From Flavonifractor sp052065355 (lineage in GTDB: Bacteria > Bacillota > Clostridia > Oscillospirales > Oscillospiraceae): a stretch of 64,000 bases of DNA. The translations under genes were made by a program, and so were the position numbers. The DNA lies in assembly GCF_052065355.1 (NCBI RefSeq), contig NZ_JBQHUF010000001.1, forward strand, positions 248,001-312,000. Direction: 5' to 3'. Of this stretch, positions 8,547 through 16,709 are shown piece by piece. The notes under the pieces were generated by a model. That model worked only from the letters and a program-made list of their open reading frames with translations. It made no database searches and was not told the DNA's origin. The stretch's first letter is position 1. The number at the start of each line of letters is the position of its first letter.

Positions 8547-9299
8547 ATGCAGGATCGATATGCGGGCGACATTGGTGATTTTGGGAAATTCGGACTTTTG
8601 AAAGCGCTTCTTGCAGAGGGGTTTTCTTTGGGCGTCAACTGGTATAAGGCGGAGCCGCCGGAAAGTGAACGCGACAAAGAAACTGGCGGTTTTCTCCATA
8701 AGGATGGAAAACATCCAATCCATCCGGAGTATTTCGTGTGTGACGAACCCCTGGCCAGTGCGTTGCAGAAAATCTCAGAAAGTGATGCACGCTCCATCGC
8801 ACAGCTGGAACAAGCAGCCCTGCTGGATCCAAACAAAACATTGTATTATCACGAAGTGATTTCCGTTGCTGGCCGGAGTCAATGGCACAAAGATGCACTA
8901 CAGGCGCTCGAATCCTGTGAATTGGTCTTTTTGGATCCGGATACCGGTCTGAATGTGAAGAGCTGCGGGAAAGGAAAAGCGGAAAGCGTCAAATATGTAT
9001 GGGATCATGAACTGGCGGACTATCTGTGCCGCGGGCAAAGCGTAGTGTTCTACCAGCATCGGCACCATAAAGCACCGGAAGTCTATTTCTCGGAATTCAG
9101 GGAAAGGTTTTTGGCCATGGAAGGCGTTGCTCATAAACCTGTTTTTGTTCTGACCTGCCCGAAGAGAACCGTGCGGGATTATTTCCTATTTGCGGCCAAC
9201 GAAGAGCATGCTGTCTGTATTTCTTCCGCCCTGCGCAAGATGGTCAGTGGCCCGTGGGGGGAAATGGGCCTCTGCCGGATTGAGAAGTTTGAAAGTTAA
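8547..9299 (+). CDS. DRYxGDIGDFxKxGLL-family protein of unknown function
   Basis: 250 residues. The N-terminus MQDRYAGDIGDFGKFGLL is the hallmark of a conserved, uncharacterised bacterial family. Further conserved points are ELVFLDPDTGLN at about 125-136 and VVFYQHRHHK in the second half. The LDPDTGL strand-loop recalls acidic active-site loops of nucleotide or nucleic-acid enzymes, but no activity is established to my knowledge. Start ATG 8547 is chosen because homologues begin here and GAGGGAA lies just upstream; GTG 8535 is in frame. It is the last gene of the cassette and is intact. Confidence 0.65.
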   Translation: MQDRYAGDIGDFGKFGLLKALLAEGFSLGVNWYKAEPPESERDKETGGFLHKDGKHPIHPEYFVCDEPLASALQKISESDARSIAQLEQAALLDPNKTLYYHEVISVAGRSQWHKDALQALESCELVFLDPDTGLNVKSCGKGKAESVKYVWDHELADYLCRGQSVVFYQHRHHKAPEVYFSEFRERFLAMEGVAHKPVFVLTCPKRTVRDYFLFAANEEHAVCISSALRKMVSGPWGEMGLCRIEKFES

Positions 9300-9465
9300 C
9301 AAAATATCTTGGATCGGGTTTAGGTCTCTGGAACTCAGAACGTCCTCTATGTGCTGGAGGAACAACGTCTGGCGCATAAAGTGGTCGTAGGCACTGGCTG
9401 GGTCACCGTCAAACCCAAGATTCCGAAGAATGCCCCTCAAATCCTGAGCCGCAGTAAACAAAAAA
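9300..9465 (+). other. Non-coding or remnant sequence after the cassette
   Basis: No complete gene is present. One plus-strand frame (VLYVLEEQRLAHKVVVGTG and KPKIPKNAPQIL) reads like the C-terminus of a protein but has no upstream part, so it is likely a fragment brought in by recombination. I cannot name its family. Confidence 0.35.
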
Positions 9466-9575
9466 GACGGGCACTCCCGAAAGGGGGTGCCCGTCAAGTG
9501 GTCAAAATAGAAATCCGTCTGTGGTATTTCTGTGGTCAAATGAGAAATCGCCGCAGTTTTCACTGCGGCGATTTC
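9466..9575 (-). terminator. Two terminator-like hairpins downstream of the tRNA-Ala fragment
   Basis: GACGGGCAC/GTGCCCGTC (9466-9495) is followed on the minus strand by a T-rich run. A second hairpin with 13-bp arms, GAAATCGCCGCAG/CTGCGGCGATTTC, lies at 9544-9575. Both lie just beyond the 3' end of the tRNA-Ala fragment, as expected for the original downstream flank of that tRNA gene. Confidence 0.6.
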
Positions 9576-9581
9576 CAGTTT

Positions 9582-9638
9582 TGGTGGACCTAATCGGGAT
9601 CGAACCGACGACCTTACGGATGCGAACCGTACGCTCTC
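9582..9638 (-). repeat. 57-bp copy of the 3' part of tRNA-Ala (att-like)
   Basis: This sequence is identical to 24786-24842, the 3' portion of the intact tRNA-Ala(CGC) gene, including the anticodon arm, T arm, acceptor 3' strand and encoded CCA. Identity stops abruptly inside the D arm. A partial tRNA 3' end is the classic scar at the far end of an integrated element, and this one is in direct orientation with the intact gene. It cannot make a tRNA. Confidence 0.85.
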
Positions 9639-9942
9639 GCAAGGTGGTAAGTTTTCTGCCCACGGACTGCGGTGTATGGTCTGCAAAAAACGAATCATGT
9701 AGTAGGTGTTTTCTCTGCAAATTTCATCTGACGCAGCGAATAAGGTTCTAAACTTTACAGAGGAACATTGTTCACCATTGGTATTTTGGAGTCCTTCTGT
9801 ATGTAGCCATTCAGTATATCCTGGTTATGCCATGCTGACACAGATTCCGGGATATGAACCGACGGCACTCAGCGAATACTTTCAAAAGGGTTATCGGGTG
9901 AATAGCCTTATTCTCTTTATGCATTATAATTCTTAAGAAGAC
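9639..9942. other. Gene-free stretch
   Basis: I see no supported gene. A short plus-strand frame (about 9706-9936) ends near GYRVNSLILFMHYNS but has no recognisable start or family and is probably a remnant. Base composition is less GC-rich than the flanking genes. Confidence 0.4.
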
Positions 9943-9989
9943 CCCCGAAAAAATCCGGGGCTCCACACTTTTTTGACATAGGTGTGGAG
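9943..9989 (-). terminator. Terminator region of the MATE-oxidoreductase operon
   Basis: Two small hairpins, CCCCG/CGGGG (9943-9960) and CTCCACAC/GTGTGGAG (9961-9989), have loops rich in A/T. A further inverted repeat (ACGCAAAAAGCGTT / AACGCTTTGCGT) lies at 10008-10056. They follow the stop at 10094 on the minus strand. Confidence 0.45.
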
Positions 9990-10093
9990 TCCTGGTGCAG
10001 ACTGTTTACGCAAAAAGCGTTCAGCAGCCGTTTACGGCAAGCCAAACGCTTTGCGTGCTCCCCTAAAATGGGGATGAACATGAAACAAAAAAC

Positions 10094-11071
10094 TCAGTCT
10101 GCCCAGTGGGGATTTTTGAAGATTGCCCGGCCTACGCCGATGAGGTCGGCACAGCCCTCCTCCAGAAGGGCCTCAGCCTGGGCTGGAGTGGTCACTCCAC
10201 CGGTCAGAAGAACAGGAAGATGAACCGCCTGCTTCACAGGAACAGACAGATCCCGGAAATACCCGGGTTCCCCGTGACCGGGGCGAGTAAAGCCGTTCAT
10301 GCCACCAGTGAGATGAAGGAGATCCACACCGCTGTGCTCCAGCAGCTGACAGGCCTCCACACAGTCCCGGGCGGTACTCCCTCCGGCCTCATAGTCACAG
10401 CCACCCAGCCGCAGGGCAATGGGAAAGTCCTCGCCTACAGCCTGGCGAACTGCCTGGATGACTTCTCGCTGGAAGCGGATGCGGTGTTCCATCGACTGAG
10501 GACCGTACGCATCGGTTCTCTGGTTGGCCAGCGGGGAGAAAAACTGGTTGAGGAGATAGCCGTGAGCGGAGTGAAGTTCTACTCCGTCAAATCCCGCCTG
10601 CTTGGCCCGAAGGGCCGCCTGGGCAAACCATTCCGTGACCTGCCGGATCTGCGGAAGGGTCATCTCCGCAGGCAGTTCTTCCCGCTGCTTGGGGTGATAG
10701 ATTGAGCTGGGGCCAACAGGAGGCTGCCCGGTGGTCTTAGACAGTGCCGCCGATCCCGCATGACTGAGCTGAGCAACGACTTTGACTCCCTCCTGGTGGA
10801 TACAGTGGGTGAGACGCTGAAGGGAAGGAATCGCATCATCGGAGGCGATAGAGGTCTGACCGGGATGGGCCTTGCCCTGAAGGTGGATATAGCTGTGTTC
10901 CGTGATGATCAGGCCGATTTTGCTGTATTTGGCCCGTTCCCGGTAATATTCGCATACCGCATCGGTCACATAGCCGTTCTCGTCGGCCTTTGCGGTAGCC
11001 ATAGGGGGCATCACCAGGCGGTTCGGCAGGGTCAGGTTCCGGATCGTAATCGAATCAGACAGGTGTGCCAT
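10094..11071 (-). CDS. Old yellow enzyme-family NAD(P)H:flavin oxidoreductase
   Basis: 325 residues forming a single (beta/alpha)8 FMN barrel of the old yellow enzyme family. Visible signatures are LPNRLVMPPMAT near the N-terminus, QLSHAGS, the substrate/FMN motif GFDGVELHSAHGYLLNQFFS, RLGG, and the phosphate-binding end VLLTGGVTTPAQAEALL ... DLIGVGRAIF. These enzymes reduce activated alkenes or other electrophiles. The protein stops after the barrel, with no iron-sulfur domain as in 2,4-dienoyl-CoA reductase. Its start overlaps the MATE gene by 17 bp, so the two are translationally coupled under the MerR-type promoter; a detoxification role is inferred. Confidence 0.88.
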   Translation of the reverse strand: MAHLSDSITIRNLTLPNRLVMPPMATAKADENGYVTDAVCEYYRERAKYSKIGLIITEHSYIHLQGKAHPGQTSIASDDAIPSLQRLTHCIHQEGVKVVAQLSHAGSAALSKTTGQPPVGPSSIYHPKQREELPAEMTLPQIRQVTEWFAQAALRAKQAGFDGVELHSAHGYLLNQFFSPLANQRTDAYGPQSMEHRIRFQREVIQAVRQAVGEDFPIALRLGGCDYEAGGSTARDCVEACQLLEHSGVDLLHLTGGMNGFTRPGHGEPGYFRDLSVPVKQAVHLPVLLTGGVTTPAQAEALLEEGCADLIGVGRAIFKNPHWAD

Positions 11072-12467
11072 AAGAATAATCCTCCATAGAAACAGGATGG
11101 TGTTGTTTGGATAATCGGGCCGTTTTTCTCCATTCCGCTAAGCCAAAGGCCAGTGCCAGCACAAAGGCGCAGGCATCCCCCACCGGCCCAGCCCACAAGG
11201 CGCCTTCTACCCCGAAAAAGCGGGGCAAAATCAGCAGGGCCGGCAACAGGAAAAGCACCTGCCGGGACAGGGAAATCAGCGTGGCCTGCACCGGCTTTCC
11301 CACTGCCTGGAAAAAGGTGCCTGTGCACAACTGGAACCCGTTCAGAAGGATCAACAGCAGGAAGATCCGCAGGCTCTTGACTGCAAATTCTTGATAGAGC
11401 TCGGACTCCGAACCAAAAATACTGACGATGCGGTCAGGGAACAGCTGAAACACAAGGGTTCCTACGCCCATGACCAGTGTGGAACAGATAATGGCTAAAA
11501 GGTAGGTTTTCTGGGCTCGGTCCGTCTTTCCGGCTCCATAGTTATACCCGATGATGGGCTGAGAGCCCACAGAGATCCCGATGACAATGCCGGTAATGAT
11601 CTGATTAACCTTCATGGTAATGCCCAGGGTGGTCATGGGAATTTCCGCGCCGTACTTGGAGGCTGCGCCGTATTTGACCAGCACATTGTTCATCACGGTA
11701 ATTACAATGGTGGCTGCCAGCTGAAGAAAGAAGCTGGAAATTCCAAGGCTGCAAACTCTCCCGCACAGCTTCCACCGGGGGAGCAGGCAGTCCGGTGTCA
11801 GGGTGATGCACCGGAACCTTTTCAGGTAAAGTAGGGTCATGACACAGGAGACGACCTGCCCCAAAACCGTTGCAATGGCGGCCCCCCTTACCCCCATATG
11901 AAAGACAAAAATAAACAGTGGATCCAGAATCGTATTCAAAATTGCTCCGCTCAGTGTGGACAGCATGGCGTAGACCGGGCTTCCATCGGCACGGACAATG
12001 GAGTTAAACCCCATGCTGAACATGTAAAAGGGGAAGCCTAATACAATGATGTACCCATACTCCAGAGAGTAGGACATGGTGGCATCCGTGGCGCCGAACA
12101 GGACGCAGAGGGGCTTTAGAAACGCCAGAGACAGGGCGGTCAGCACAATGCTGACCACCACGGTCAGGGTGATGGCATTGCCAACGCCCTGGGCGGCCCT
12201 CTGACGGTTCTCCTGCCCCAGGCACAGACTGAAATAGGCAGTGGTGCCGTCTCCGATCATCAGGCCAAGGGCCAGGGCAATCACAGTCAGTGGCAGGATC
12301 ACATTGGTTGCGCCGTTTCCCAAATAACCTACGCCACGGCCAATAAAAATCTGATCTACGATATTATACAGGGTACTGACCACCATGGAAATGATGCTGG
12401 GCACGGCAAAGGTGCCAAGCAGCTTTCCGATCGGCTCATACCCCAGGGGATTTGTTTCCGCCTGCAT
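11055..12467 (-). CDS. MATE family multidrug/sodium antiporter
   Basis: 470 residues with 12 membrane segments in two homologous halves. MATE features include FAVPSIISMVVSTLYNIVDQ at the N-terminus, IGRGVGYLGNGATNV, and in the second half GIVIGISVGSQPIIGYNYGA. The family exports cationic drugs or metabolites by Na+ or H+ antiport. ATG 12467 is preceded by GGAGGAAGAACC; an upstream in-frame start at 12518 lacks this. The gene is driven by a 19-bp-spacer promoter that carries the same dyad found upstream of the adjacent MerR gene, so it is almost certainly MerR-activated. The OYE gene overlaps its end. Confidence 0.9.
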   Translation of the reverse strand: MQAETNPLGYEPIGKLLGTFAVPSIISMVVSTLYNIVDQIFIGRGVGYLGNGATNVILPLTVIALALGLMIGDGTTAYFSLCLGQENRQRAAQGVGNAITLTVVVSIVLTALSLAFLKPLCVLFGATDATMSYSLEYGYIIVLGFPFYMFSMGFNSIVRADGSPVYAMLSTLSGAILNTILDPLFIFVFHMGVRGAAIATVLGQVVSCVMTLLYLKRFRCITLTPDCLLPRWKLCGRVCSLGISSFFLQLAATIVITVMNNVLVKYGAASKYGAEIPMTTLGITMKVNQIITGIVIGISVGSQPIIGYNYGAGKTDRAQKTYLLAIICSTLVMGVGTLVFQLFPDRIVSIFGSESELYQEFAVKSLRIFLLLILLNGFQLCTGTFFQAVGKPVQATLISLSRQVLFLLPALLILPRFFGVEGALWAGPVGDACAFVLALAFGLAEWRKTARLSKQHHPVSMEDYSYGTPV

Positions 12468-12524
12468 GGTTCTTCTTCCTCCGTTTTGATTTTGATTTGG
12501 CGGGAAAAATCCCCGCAATACGCA

Positions 12525-12555
12525 ATCATAAACTTTCCCATTATAGGAAAGTCAA
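12525..12555 (-). promoter_or_regulatory. MerR-type promoter of MATE-OYE operon (19-bp spacer)
   Basis: On the minus strand TTGACT (12555-12550) and TATGAT (12530-12525) are 19 bp apart. The spacer carries the dyad ACTTTCC-TATAAT-GGGAAAGT. Overlong 19-bp spacers with a central dyad are the signature of MerR-activated promoters. Confidence 0.82.
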
Positions 12556-12592
12556 GCGGAATGTTTGGGGGTAGAAAAGTTTTTTAAAGAAA

Positions 12593-12627
12593 GAGGGCAC
12601 CGGGAAAAACTCCCGATGCCCTCTTTT
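12593..12627 (-). terminator. Terminator of the MerR gene
   Basis: GAGGGCA/TGCCCTC with an inner CGGGA/TCCCG helix lies directly after the MerR stop codon, with a T-rich run on the minus strand. It insulates the MerR gene from the MATE promoter. Confidence 0.7.
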
Positions 12628-12628
12628 G

Positions 12629-13417
12629 TCAAATTGGTTCCTGCAGCTCCAGCGATGGCCCCTTCAGATCAAAGTAAGCAGAAGTCAGATTGGTGATCAT
12701 AACCTGGTTTGCCTTGGGATGCTGGACAAAGCACTCCGAAATCAGTGTATCCATGTGATCCAGCGCCTGTGCCGGCTTCTGCTGACAGAGATAGTCCCCT
12801 TCAGGCAGCACTTCCAGGTTGGCAATTCCATCCTCCTGCTGGAGCACCTCCAAAAAAATGTCGGTATTGATGCGGTCTTCCTGCCGCCGGACAATCAGAC
12901 CAATGGGAAAGGTAAATGCGGGCAACAAGCCCAGAGATTGTCCCCGAAGGAAGATTTTTGTGGAGCTCTGTTTGAACGCCAACTCTCCGCCGGAGGGGAT
13001 GAAGGGTTCCCGCAAAATAAGCCGCCGGCGCAGATGCCGTTGATAGACGCCCTCCTGTTCCTGATAGCGTTGGTTTTCTTCGATCCTGCGGAGTGCCTCC
13101 TCCATCTGCTGCATGGTATTGCGGAGGTGGGCAAGCTTTTCCAGGGCCTTTTGTTGTCCATCCTGAAGCAGATGCCGGATGTCCAATGTCTGGTTAGGCT
13201 GTCGGTATTGTTCCGCATCGCGCAGGGGGATGTTCAACTCCAGACACATGAGAATCATGTCCATCTCCACCAGCTGCTCCAAGGAATAATACCGATAGCC
13301 CGTCTCCGGGTCGGTATAGGCGGGAATCAGCGCGCCGATCCGCTCGTAGTACCGCAGCGATTTGGGATGTACATTGCGCAGCTTGGCAAAGTCGCTGATG
13401 GAAAGATAGCCCTGCAT
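12629..13417 (-). CDS. MerR-family regulator with GyrI-like effector domain
   Basis: 262 residues. The N-terminus ISDFAKLRNVHPKSLRYYER and the wing TDPETGYRYYS form the MerR DNA-binding domain. A coiled coil (about 75-125, QKALEKLAHLRNTMQQMEEA) provides the dimer. The C-terminal half resembles the drug-binding effector domain of BmrR/GyrI-like proteins. No metal-binding cysteine pattern is evident, so a small-molecule inducer is more likely. GGAGGAATCACAA precedes ATG 13417. Two 19-bp-spacer promoters with its likely dyad flank the gene, pointing to control of the MATE-OYE operon and of the divergent TSCPD gene. Confidence 0.87.
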   Translation of the reverse strand: MQGYLSISDFAKLRNVHPKSLRYYERIGALIPAYTDPETGYRYYSLEQLVEMDMILMCLELNIPLRDAEQYRQPNQTLDIRHLLQDGQQKALEKLAHLRNTMQQMEEALRRIEENQRYQEQEGVYQRHLRRRLILREPFIPSGGELAFKQSSTKIFLRGQSLGLLPAFTFPIGLIVRRQEDRINTDIFLEVLQQEDGIANLEVLPEGDYLCQQKPAQALDHMDTLISECFVQHPKANQVMITNLTSAYFDLKGPSLELQEPI

Positions 13418-13441
13418 TTGTGATTCCTCCTTGATTGCCCC

Positions 13442-13472
13442 TTGACTTTCCCATTATGGGAAGGTCTATTCT
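13442..13472 (+). promoter_or_regulatory. Second MerR-type promoter, rightward
   Basis: TTGACT (13442-13447) and TATTCT (13467-13472) are 19 bp apart and enclose TTTCCCATTATGGGAA, nearly identical to the dyad upstream of the MATE gene. It points to the TSCPD-domain gene and lies 25 bp upstream of the MerR start on the other strand, so MerR bound here could affect both directions. Confidence 0.75.
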
Positions 13473-13522
13473 GTTATTATACAGCAAATCGTCAAGGATT
13501 GCCAGAGACAGGAGAGAACCGT

Positions 13523-13780
13523 ATGATTTATGAGACCAAAGGCACCTGTGCCAAAGAAATTAAATTTGAAGTAGACCATGGAGTGATCCGGTCGGTGGAA
13601 TTTGTGCTGGGCTGTCCCGGCTTTACTCAGGCGCTCAGTCGTCTGCTGGTGGGAATGCGTGTGGAGGACGCGATTGCGAAGTTGAAAGGAATCCAGTGCC
13701 TGGATAAAGGGACTTCCTGCCCGGATCAGTTAGCCCTGGCGCTGTCGCAATGTCAGGAATTTGAAGAAAATCAGTCTTGA
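13523..13780 (+). CDS. TSCPD domain-containing protein (TIGR03905-like)
   Basis: This 85-residue protein begins MIYETKGTCAKEIKFEV and contains LGCPGFTQALSRLLVG and the name-giving GTSCPDQLALAL. It matches the small stand-alone TSCPD family (TIGR03905-like). The same domain occurs at the C-terminus of vitamin B12-dependent ribonucleotide reductase, where its cysteine pattern may bind metal or act in redox. Function of the stand-alone form is unknown. GGAGAG precedes ATG 13523. Its promoter is of the MerR 19-bp type, linking it to the neighbouring stress operon. Confidence 0.85.
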   Translation: MIYETKGTCAKEIKFEVDHGVIRSVEFVLGCPGFTQALSRLLVGMRVEDAIAKLKGIQCLDKGTSCPDQLALALSQCQEFEENQS

Positions 13781-13877
13781 AGTGGAGAATTCCTCCCATT
13801 ACCGTGCGCTTTATGAAGAAACAACCGCATGGGCAAAGTAAAGTGACTCAGGACTGAAACAGCAAAGGAGAGTGTAT

Positions 13878-15392
13878 ATGGCTGAATCCATCCATGAAAC
13901 CAACAGCCAGGGAATCACACAGGAGACTTCTCAGCAGAGGCTGATTCGTCGGGAGAAGTTGATCAAACTCCAGGAAGAAGGCAATGATCCCTTCCAGATT
14001 ACCTGTTACCAGTTAGATAACGACTCCGCCAACATCAAGGAGCACTTCGACACCCTGGAGGGCAGCCAGGTGTCCATCGCTGGACGGCTCATGTCCAAGC
14101 GGGGCATGGGCAAGGTCTCCTTCTGCGACCTGCAGGACAAGTCCGGCCGCATCCAGCTCTACGCCCGGAAGGACGAGATGGATGAGGAGGAGTACAACCG
14201 CTTTAAGAAGTACGACATCGGAGATATCGTGGGAGTCAAGGGCGTGGTGTTCCGCACCCAGCGGGGCGAGATGTCGGTGCGGGTGATGACCTGCACCCTG
14301 CTGAGCAAGTCCCTGCTGCCCCTGCCGGAGAAGTTCCACGGCCTGACCAACACGGAGTTGCGCTACCGCCAGCGGTATGTGGATTTGATCGTCAACCCGG
14401 AGGTGAAGCGCAACTTCATCATTCGCTCCCAGTTTATCAAGCATGTCCGGGACTTCATGGACGGCCGAGGCTTTGTGGAGGTGGAGACCCCTGTTCTCAA
14501 CACCATCTCCGGCGGTGCCACTGCCCGTCCCTTTATCACCCACCACAACACCCTGGACATCGACATGTACATGCGTATCGCCACCGAGCTGCCCCTGAAG
14601 CGGCTCATCGTGGGCGGCATGGACCGGGTGTATGAGATGGGCCGCATCTTCCGCAACGAGGGCATGGACCCCAAGCACAACCCTGAGTTCACCACCATCG
14701 AGCTCTATCAGGCCTATGCCGACTTTAACGACATGATGGACCTCTTCGAGGACCTGCTGTCCTCTGCTGCCCAGAAGATCCTGGGTACCTACCAGGTGGA
14801 GTGGCAGGGCGAGAAGATCGACCTGACCCCCGGCTGGCCCCGCATGCCCATGCACGAGGCGGTGAAGCAGTACTGCGGCATCGACTTTATGGCCATCACC
14901 TCCGATGAGGAGGCCGTGGCCGCCGCCAAGTCTATCGGCGTGGAGCTGCCTGAGACCGCCGACAAGACCTGGGGCAACGCCCTGTATGAGTGCTTTGACC
15001 AGAAGGTGGAAGAGAAGCTCATTCAGCCCACTTTCATCACCATGCATCCCGTGGATGTGTCCCCTCTGGCCAAGCGCTCTCCCAGCGATCCCCGGCTCAC
15101 CGAGCGCTTTGAGCTGTTCATCTGCCACAGCGAGATGGGCAACGCCTTCTCCGAGCTCAACGACCCCATCGATCAGCGCCAGCGCTTCCAGAAGCAGGTG
15201 GAGCTGCGGAACAAGGGCGATGACGAGGCCGGTATGATGGACGAGGACTTCCTCACCGCGCTGGAGTACGGTATGCCCCCCACGGGCGGCCTGGGCATTG
15301 GCATCGACCGGTGCGTCATGTTGCTGACCAACTCCGATACGATTCGTGAAGTCATCTTGTTCCCCACCATGAAGCCTGTTTACAAGGAATAG
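13878..15392 (+). CDS. lysS: Lysyl-tRNA synthetase, class II
   Basis: 504 residues, normal length for bacterial LysRS. An N-terminal OB-fold anticodon-binding domain (SIAGRLMSKRGMGKVSFCDL) precedes the class II catalytic core: motif 1 around DFMDGRGFVEVETPVL, motif 2 at GRIFRNEGMDPKHNPEFT, and motif 3 at GLGIGIDRCVMLLT. It charges tRNA-Lys. ATG 13878 is preceded by GGAGAG six bases upstream. It is a single housekeeping gene between the MerR locus and the mobilizable element. Strikingly, it also lies inside the interval bounded by the two tRNA-Ala 3'-end repeats. Confidence 0.97.
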   Translation: MAESIHETNSQGITQETSQQRLIRREKLIKLQEEGNDPFQITCYQLDNDSANIKEHFDTLEGSQVSIAGRLMSKRGMGKVSFCDLQDKSGRIQLYARKDEMDEEEYNRFKKYDIGDIVGVKGVVFRTQRGEMSVRVMTCTLLSKSLLPLPEKFHGLTNTELRYRQRYVDLIVNPEVKRNFIIRSQFIKHVRDFMDGRGFVEVETPVLNTISGGATARPFITHHNTLDIDMYMRIATELPLKRLIVGGMDRVYEMGRIFRNEGMDPKHNPEFTTIELYQAYADFNDMMDLFEDLLSSAAQKILGTYQVEWQGEKIDLTPGWPRMPMHEAVKQYCGIDFMAITSDEEAVAAAKSIGVELPETADKTWGNALYECFDQKVEEKLIQPTFITMHPVDVSPLAKRSPSDPRLTERFELFICHSEMGNAFSELNDPIDQRQRFQKQVELRNKGDDEAGMMDEDFLTALEYGMPPTGGLGIGIDRCVMLLTNSDTIREVILFPTMKPVYKE

Positions 15393-15455
15393 CACCATTT
15401 CGTTTACTCGTTGTGCGATTAGCAGATGGCTTTTCCGTGGATAGGAAAGTTGGAG

Positions 15456-15486
15456 TTGACTATTCTGGAAATTTTGAAAATATAAT
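15456..15486 (+). promoter_or_regulatory. Putative promoter of the DUF6809 gene
   Basis: TTGACT (15456-15461) and a consensus TATAAT (15481-15486) are separated by 19 bp, 57 bp before the start codon. The region downstream of lysS (15393-15455) otherwise shows nothing I can identify. Confidence 0.5.
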
Positions 15487-15542
15487 AGTGGCTATTTCCC
15501 TTAACCTGTGCTATTGTGTCTTGCTACAAGGAGGCGGGGCAC

Positions 15543-15833
15543 ATGAACGAAACTTTGAGATTGCTGTACGACAAATTCTACACCCCTCTGCCTATGGTGG
15601 AATCCGAACAGGAAGTTGAAACCTGCCACCGGCAGCTCATTGAGCGGTTGGACAAGCCGGAGCGTAAACTGGTGCTGCAGATCATCGACGCCCAGAACCT
15701 GATGATAGAGCAACGCTCCGTGGACAGCTTTATCTGCGGATTCCGTCTGGCATGGGAACTGGCATATGAACTGAATCATTTTGAAACGAACAGGCATCCA
15801 TCTCCAGCGGAAGAAGCGGAGATAGACGCCTGA
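15543..15833 (+). CDS. DUF6809-type small protein
   Basis: 96 residues starting MNETLRLLYDKFYTPLPM, largely helical and acidic at the C-terminus (SPAEEAEIDA). The pattern matches small DUF6809-type proteins common at the edge of Firmicute mobile elements. No function is known. AAGGAGG lies eight bases before ATG 15543. It converges with the polymerase-partner gene on the other strand, with only six bases between the stops. Confidence 0.6.
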   Translation: MNETLRLLYDKFYTPLPMVESEQEVETCHRQLIERLDKPERKLVLQIIDAQNLMIEQRSVDSFICGFRLAWELAYELNHFETNRHPSPAEEAEIDA

Positions 15834-15839
15834 TTCTAT

Positions 15840-16709
15840 CTACTCAATCACAATAGATTCCCCCAGCCGATACCGGCACAGTCCAAAGCCTGTTTCAGAT
15901 CGCTCTAAAATGGTCTCCGGGATTTGTTTCAGATACTTCCGCCCAAAGCTGGTGGTGCCGAAATATGCGTCAAAGTTGGCCACCGGCAGCACCACCCAGT
16001 CGGAATCCTCCGGCTTATTGGCAAGGTAGTAGGCTGCCAGCGTCTCCACCATCTCCACGGGAACGCCCTTAGGCGTGCGGCTGTGAAGTTGCTCTACCAA
16101 TGCGGGTGGAAGTATCGGATCCTCCGTCCGGAGCGGCCCCAGTTCCAGAGCCTGGGCCAGAAAACTGTCAAACCGCAGGCCCCACTGCCCCTTGGTGGTG
16201 GGGGCGAACAGGGGAATCTGCATCTGGATCACCTTGTCCCGCCAGGCCTGGTCAAAGCCTTTTTCAATGGCGGCACACTTCTTCTGGGCACTGCTGGACA
16301 CCCTCTCCGGTTTTTCCTGCACAAAGGTTGCCACCCGATGCACATGCCTATGAAACCATCCGCTGCCGTTTTCATCCACAAGGCTGGGGAATTCCGAATG
16401 AAGTTCCCCAAAATCACTGCCAAACTGCCACGCCTCCCGGGGCGTGGCTTTTTTGCTGTCCGGCACACTGCACCAGGCGCACAGGCCCCGCTTGGCATAG
16501 TCGATACGCTCCCGGGGCAATTCCGCCAAACTGCCGTCCTCATTATGAAACAGAAATCCTCTTGCCAGGATGGTCAGCACCCGGTTGAGCCCCTCGAAAT
16601 CAAGGATGGTGTCGAATGTGAACCGGCCCAGATAGGTGGTGTCCTGCTTGTTCCGGGCGGTGTAGTTTACCACACAGGTGTAGTCCTGAAATTCTTTCCA
16701 TTCATTCAG
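15840..16709 (-). CDS. Unknown protein coupled to the RdRP-like polymerase
   Basis: 289 residues, starting MLNEWKEFQDYTCVVNYTAR. I recognise no family. It is a soluble, mixed alpha/beta protein with several aromatic and His-rich stretches (SGWFHRHVHRVATFV) and one CxxC-like pair (LCAWCSV). ATG 16709 overlaps the end of the polymerase gene by eight bases, implying coupled translation and probably a shared process. A longer in-frame start at 16793 would lie deep in the polymerase gene and is rejected. It could be an accessory or processivity factor, nuclease or inhibitor; nothing in the sequence decides this. Confidence 0.6.
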   Translation of the reverse strand: MNEWKEFQDYTCVVNYTARNKQDTTYLGRFTFDTILDFEGLNRVLTILARGFLFHNEDGSLAELPRERIDYAKRGLCAWCSVPDSKKATPREAWQFGSDFGELHSEFPSLVDENGSGWFHRHVHRVATFVQEKPERVSSSAQKKCAAIEKGFDQAWRDKVIQMQIPLFAPTTKGQWGLRFDSFLAQALELGPLRTEDPILPPALVEQLHSRTPKGVPVEMVETLAAYYLANKPEDSDWVVLPVANFDAYFGTTSFGRKYLKQIPETILERSETGFGLCRYRLGESIVIE

